Assembly (NCBI GenBank): GCA_010094045.1
Contig: ML986812.1
Coordinates: 1 to 22,604 of the forward strand
DNA from: Lojkania enalia
Lineage: Eukaryota > Ascomycota > Dothideomycetes > Pleosporales
DNA: 22,604 nucleotides
Reading direction: 5' to 3'
Shown here: one piece after another, positions 20,619 to 22,604 of the stretch
Position numbering within the stretch: the first letter of the stretch is position 1
How the letters are laid out: every line of letters begins with the position of its first letter
The notes under the pieces: model-generated
What the model saw: only the letters and a program-made list of their open reading frames with translations
Databases searched by the model: none
Told to the model about the DNA's origin: nothing
Program-made: the position numbers and the translations under genes

Positions 20619-22604
20619 ATTATAATTTATAATAGTAGACTACTATTATAATCTACCCGTCTACTATAAAAATATTATAGTCCTATAGTACCTTATTATA
20701 ATACTATATTATCGTAATCTCTAATCCTTGTCTAGACTACCCTAAAGTTATATATATACTAACTATTAGTAGTTCTAAGAAGCGATCTACCTACTATAAG
20801 TACTACTTTACCTACTACTTACTTTATAAGCCGTCTTTTAACTGGAGCTACTAACTAGCTTCTATCTACCTAGCCCGAGTAAGTATCTACTTAAGCTTAT
20901 TATTAAGCTGATTATTATAATAATAGATAAAAGATATACCCTACTATATAAATATAATATTATTAATAAGCTGCTCCAGCTAGATAGTAAACTAGTCCTC
21001 AGCTCTAACTATCTAATACAGCTCCTACTAGAATATCTCCTCTATTTTAGCTATTATATCCTGTACTATCTTACAGAACTGGCTAATATAGATCGGCCAG
21101 CTATTAAAATAGAACGTTTTCTTATCCTTTAACTAGTAAGTATTATCTAAATTACTAGCTGTTAGTATAATAAACTTTCTATATACTAGTAAGCTAATTA
21201 TCTTATTTATTAGACTAAATAATTTATTAGCTAGAAACTTCTACTATATAAGTAGAAAATACTTTTAGTCCTCGTCCGTCTGCTTATTACGCTCTACTAC
21301 CGGAAGTAGCTTCTCTATATTTAATATACGTATATAGTATACTACGCTAGCTAGTATATATAAGTAGTTCTTTGCTATATATAAGCAGTCTATCTTAGTA
21401 TTAATCCCTAGTATAGTAAGAAAATAGATAAGCTTGCTACTAAATAGCTGATCGTCTATTAATTAAAAAATAAATAATATAAGTATATCTAGTAGTACTT
21501 TAAGCTAAATATTCTTACTATTCCTATCTAATATAACCTATAGTACTATTACTAGTTCCTTCTATTTATTTTACTAATAGAATAGCTCGCGCGCGTCTTC
21601 TATCTAATCTACTTCTTTCTTTCTATAGTATTTATAATAGGGGCTGCTATTACTATTATTATCGCTATTAGTACTACTTCTAGTTCTACTAGACTTAAAA
21701 CTTGCGCTATTATCTAATACTATACTATTTTTATTACTATTATTACTGTTACTATTATAGTTAAACTATATAACCTAAGCTTCTTCATCGATAATAATAT
21801 AGAAAAAGTAGTAGATAAACTTAATAATATAGTTAATATATACCGCTTAACTCTTAAGGTTCTATAGTTAAGTAAGCGGACGCCTGTCTACCTTATATTA
21901 CTAAGTACTTCTAAACTACTATCTTATCTTTTATATAAGTAATAATAATCCTCTAATACTCTACTTAACTAATAGCTTAACCAGCTTTACTGCCTACTAA
22001 AATTTCGCCTTATTTCAGTCGGGCAGCTAGATCTAATATATAAGATATACTTAATTCTGCTTTACTAGATACTCTAGCTACCCTATCCGCTTAAACTACC
22101 TAGTTTTATCAGTCTTTACTACCTCTACATCTATAATCTATACCTTCTCTTCTTCCCTCTACTTTATAAGCTTAAACCTAGCTAACTAATTATATATAAT
22201 ATTAGCCTCTACACAGAAAATAGCTAGTTTATAATTATAGCTACTTATATTAATAATAAAATATTACTATAACCTACCAGCCTAAAAGAATATTTATACC
22301 TTAACCTTCTAATAGAGCCTACTTTTATCGCCTATTTACGCCTACTTATACTTCTTCTTTAGATATATATATAATACGTTAATATTAGTAGTAATATAGT
22401 ATTTAGATTACATATACTAGAACCTATTTAGCAGCTTTTCTAATTCTAGTATTAGTTGCCCGAATAGTGCGGGCAGCTAGATATCCTTTACTAGTCTAAT
22501 TAGCTACTAATAAGTATACTTAACAATTACCCTCTTCTACTCTATTATTATACTATAATAGTACTATAGATATATATTAATATTTAATATAGTAGTTATA
22601 TATT
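20619..22604 (-). pseudogene. Copy 8: TLH-type fragment with the same left breakpoint as copy 3, cut by the window edge
   Basis: The copy starts at the base matching copy-1 position 2375 and runs to the right window edge, which matches copy-1 position 4360, about 30 codons short of the tentative gene start. It holds the first part of the central block, the linker and most of the OrsD-like domain. It is among the most AT-shifted copies; bases 22141-22200 contain no CA or TG and twelve TA. The fixed-end block should follow outside the window. No product is possible. Confidence 0.8.

Larger units (their letters stand above)
1..22604 (-). mobile_element. Head-to-tail array of eight truncated TLH-type (telomeric helicase) elements, RIP-degraded
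   Basis: The window is filled end to end by eight same-orientation copies of one element, with no unrelated sequence between them. Boundaries lie after 4771, 7935, 10332, 13328, 16824, 19820 and 20618. At each boundary the sequence ...TTAGATAGG (slightly varied) is followed at once by an internal position of the same element. Copies align base for base over kilobases: in copy-1 coordinates the lengths match exactly except for one 30-bp loss in copy 5. Differences are overwhelmingly C/T and G/A, with TA enrichment and CA/TG scarcity, as RIP produces. The gene lies on the minus strand. That this is subtelomeric is inferred from the TLH-like protein and the array form; no telomeric tract is present in the window. 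Confidence 0.9.

Noticed and set aside
1..22604. Mitochondrial DNA, suggested by AT richness
   Set aside because: The excess is specifically of TA with CG retained, and the frame encodes a nuclear helicase type. No mitochondrial genes or tRNAs are visible.
1..22604. LTR or LINE retrotransposon array
   Set aside because: I see no reverse transcriptase, integrase or capsid motifs and no LTR pair or poly-A tail. One-end truncation resembles LINE behaviour, but the coding content is a helicase.
1..22604. CRISPR array or regularly spaced short repeats
   Set aside because: The repeat units are 0.8 to more than 4.7 kb and adjoin directly; there are no short repeats with unique spacers.

Overview
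The window looks like a RIP-mutated, repeat-only block of a filamentous ascomycete (Pezizomycotina-type) genome, probably subtelomeric. The base composition shows this directly. TA dinucleotides are in great excess, CA and TG are scarce, and CG is comparatively spared. For example, bases 22141-22200 hold twelve TA and no CA or TG. That is the footprint of repeat-induced point mutation (RIP, C-to-T in CpA on either strand). I see no intact gene, tRNA or rRNA.

The whole window is a head-to-tail array of eight copies of one element, all in the same orientation: 1-4771, 4772-7935, 7936-10332, 10333-13328, 13329-16824, 16825-19820, 19821-20618 and 20619-22604 (cut by the window edge). Every complete copy ends on the right at exactly the same base, just after ...TTAGATAGG. 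Copies 2 to 8 begin on the left at different internal points, which correspond to copy-1 positions 1608, 2375, 1776, 1246, 1776, 3974 and 2375. Copies 3 and 8 share a start, and so do copies 4 and 6. One end is fixed and the other is variably truncated.

The element carries one large gene on the minus strand. In copy 1 a single reading frame can be followed from about 4448 to the left window edge, about 1,480 codons, with no frameshift. It is broken only by stop codons, many of them where family-conserved Trp or Gln codons are expected. It resembles the fungal telomere-linked RecQ-type helicases (TLH family). In order it has an OrsD/DUF3505-like N-terminus with two lost zinc fingers, a Ser/Asn/Asp-rich linker, a long conserved central block, the two RecA-like helicase lobes (Walker A, DExH, motifs III to VI), and a C-terminal block with a CxxC. 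Upstream of the gene a non-coding block of about 323 bp forms the fixed end. It holds palindromes, G and C runs and, in copies 3 to 7, a short TTAGGG-like motif.

Because the fixed end is the gene's 5' end and truncation removes its 3' part, only copies 1 and 5 keep any helicase sequence. Copy 1 is the least AT-shifted and copies further right are generally more degraded. The simplest reading is repeated rounds of end truncation and addition of a new element at a chromosome end. Which side the telomere lies on is not settled by the window alone.
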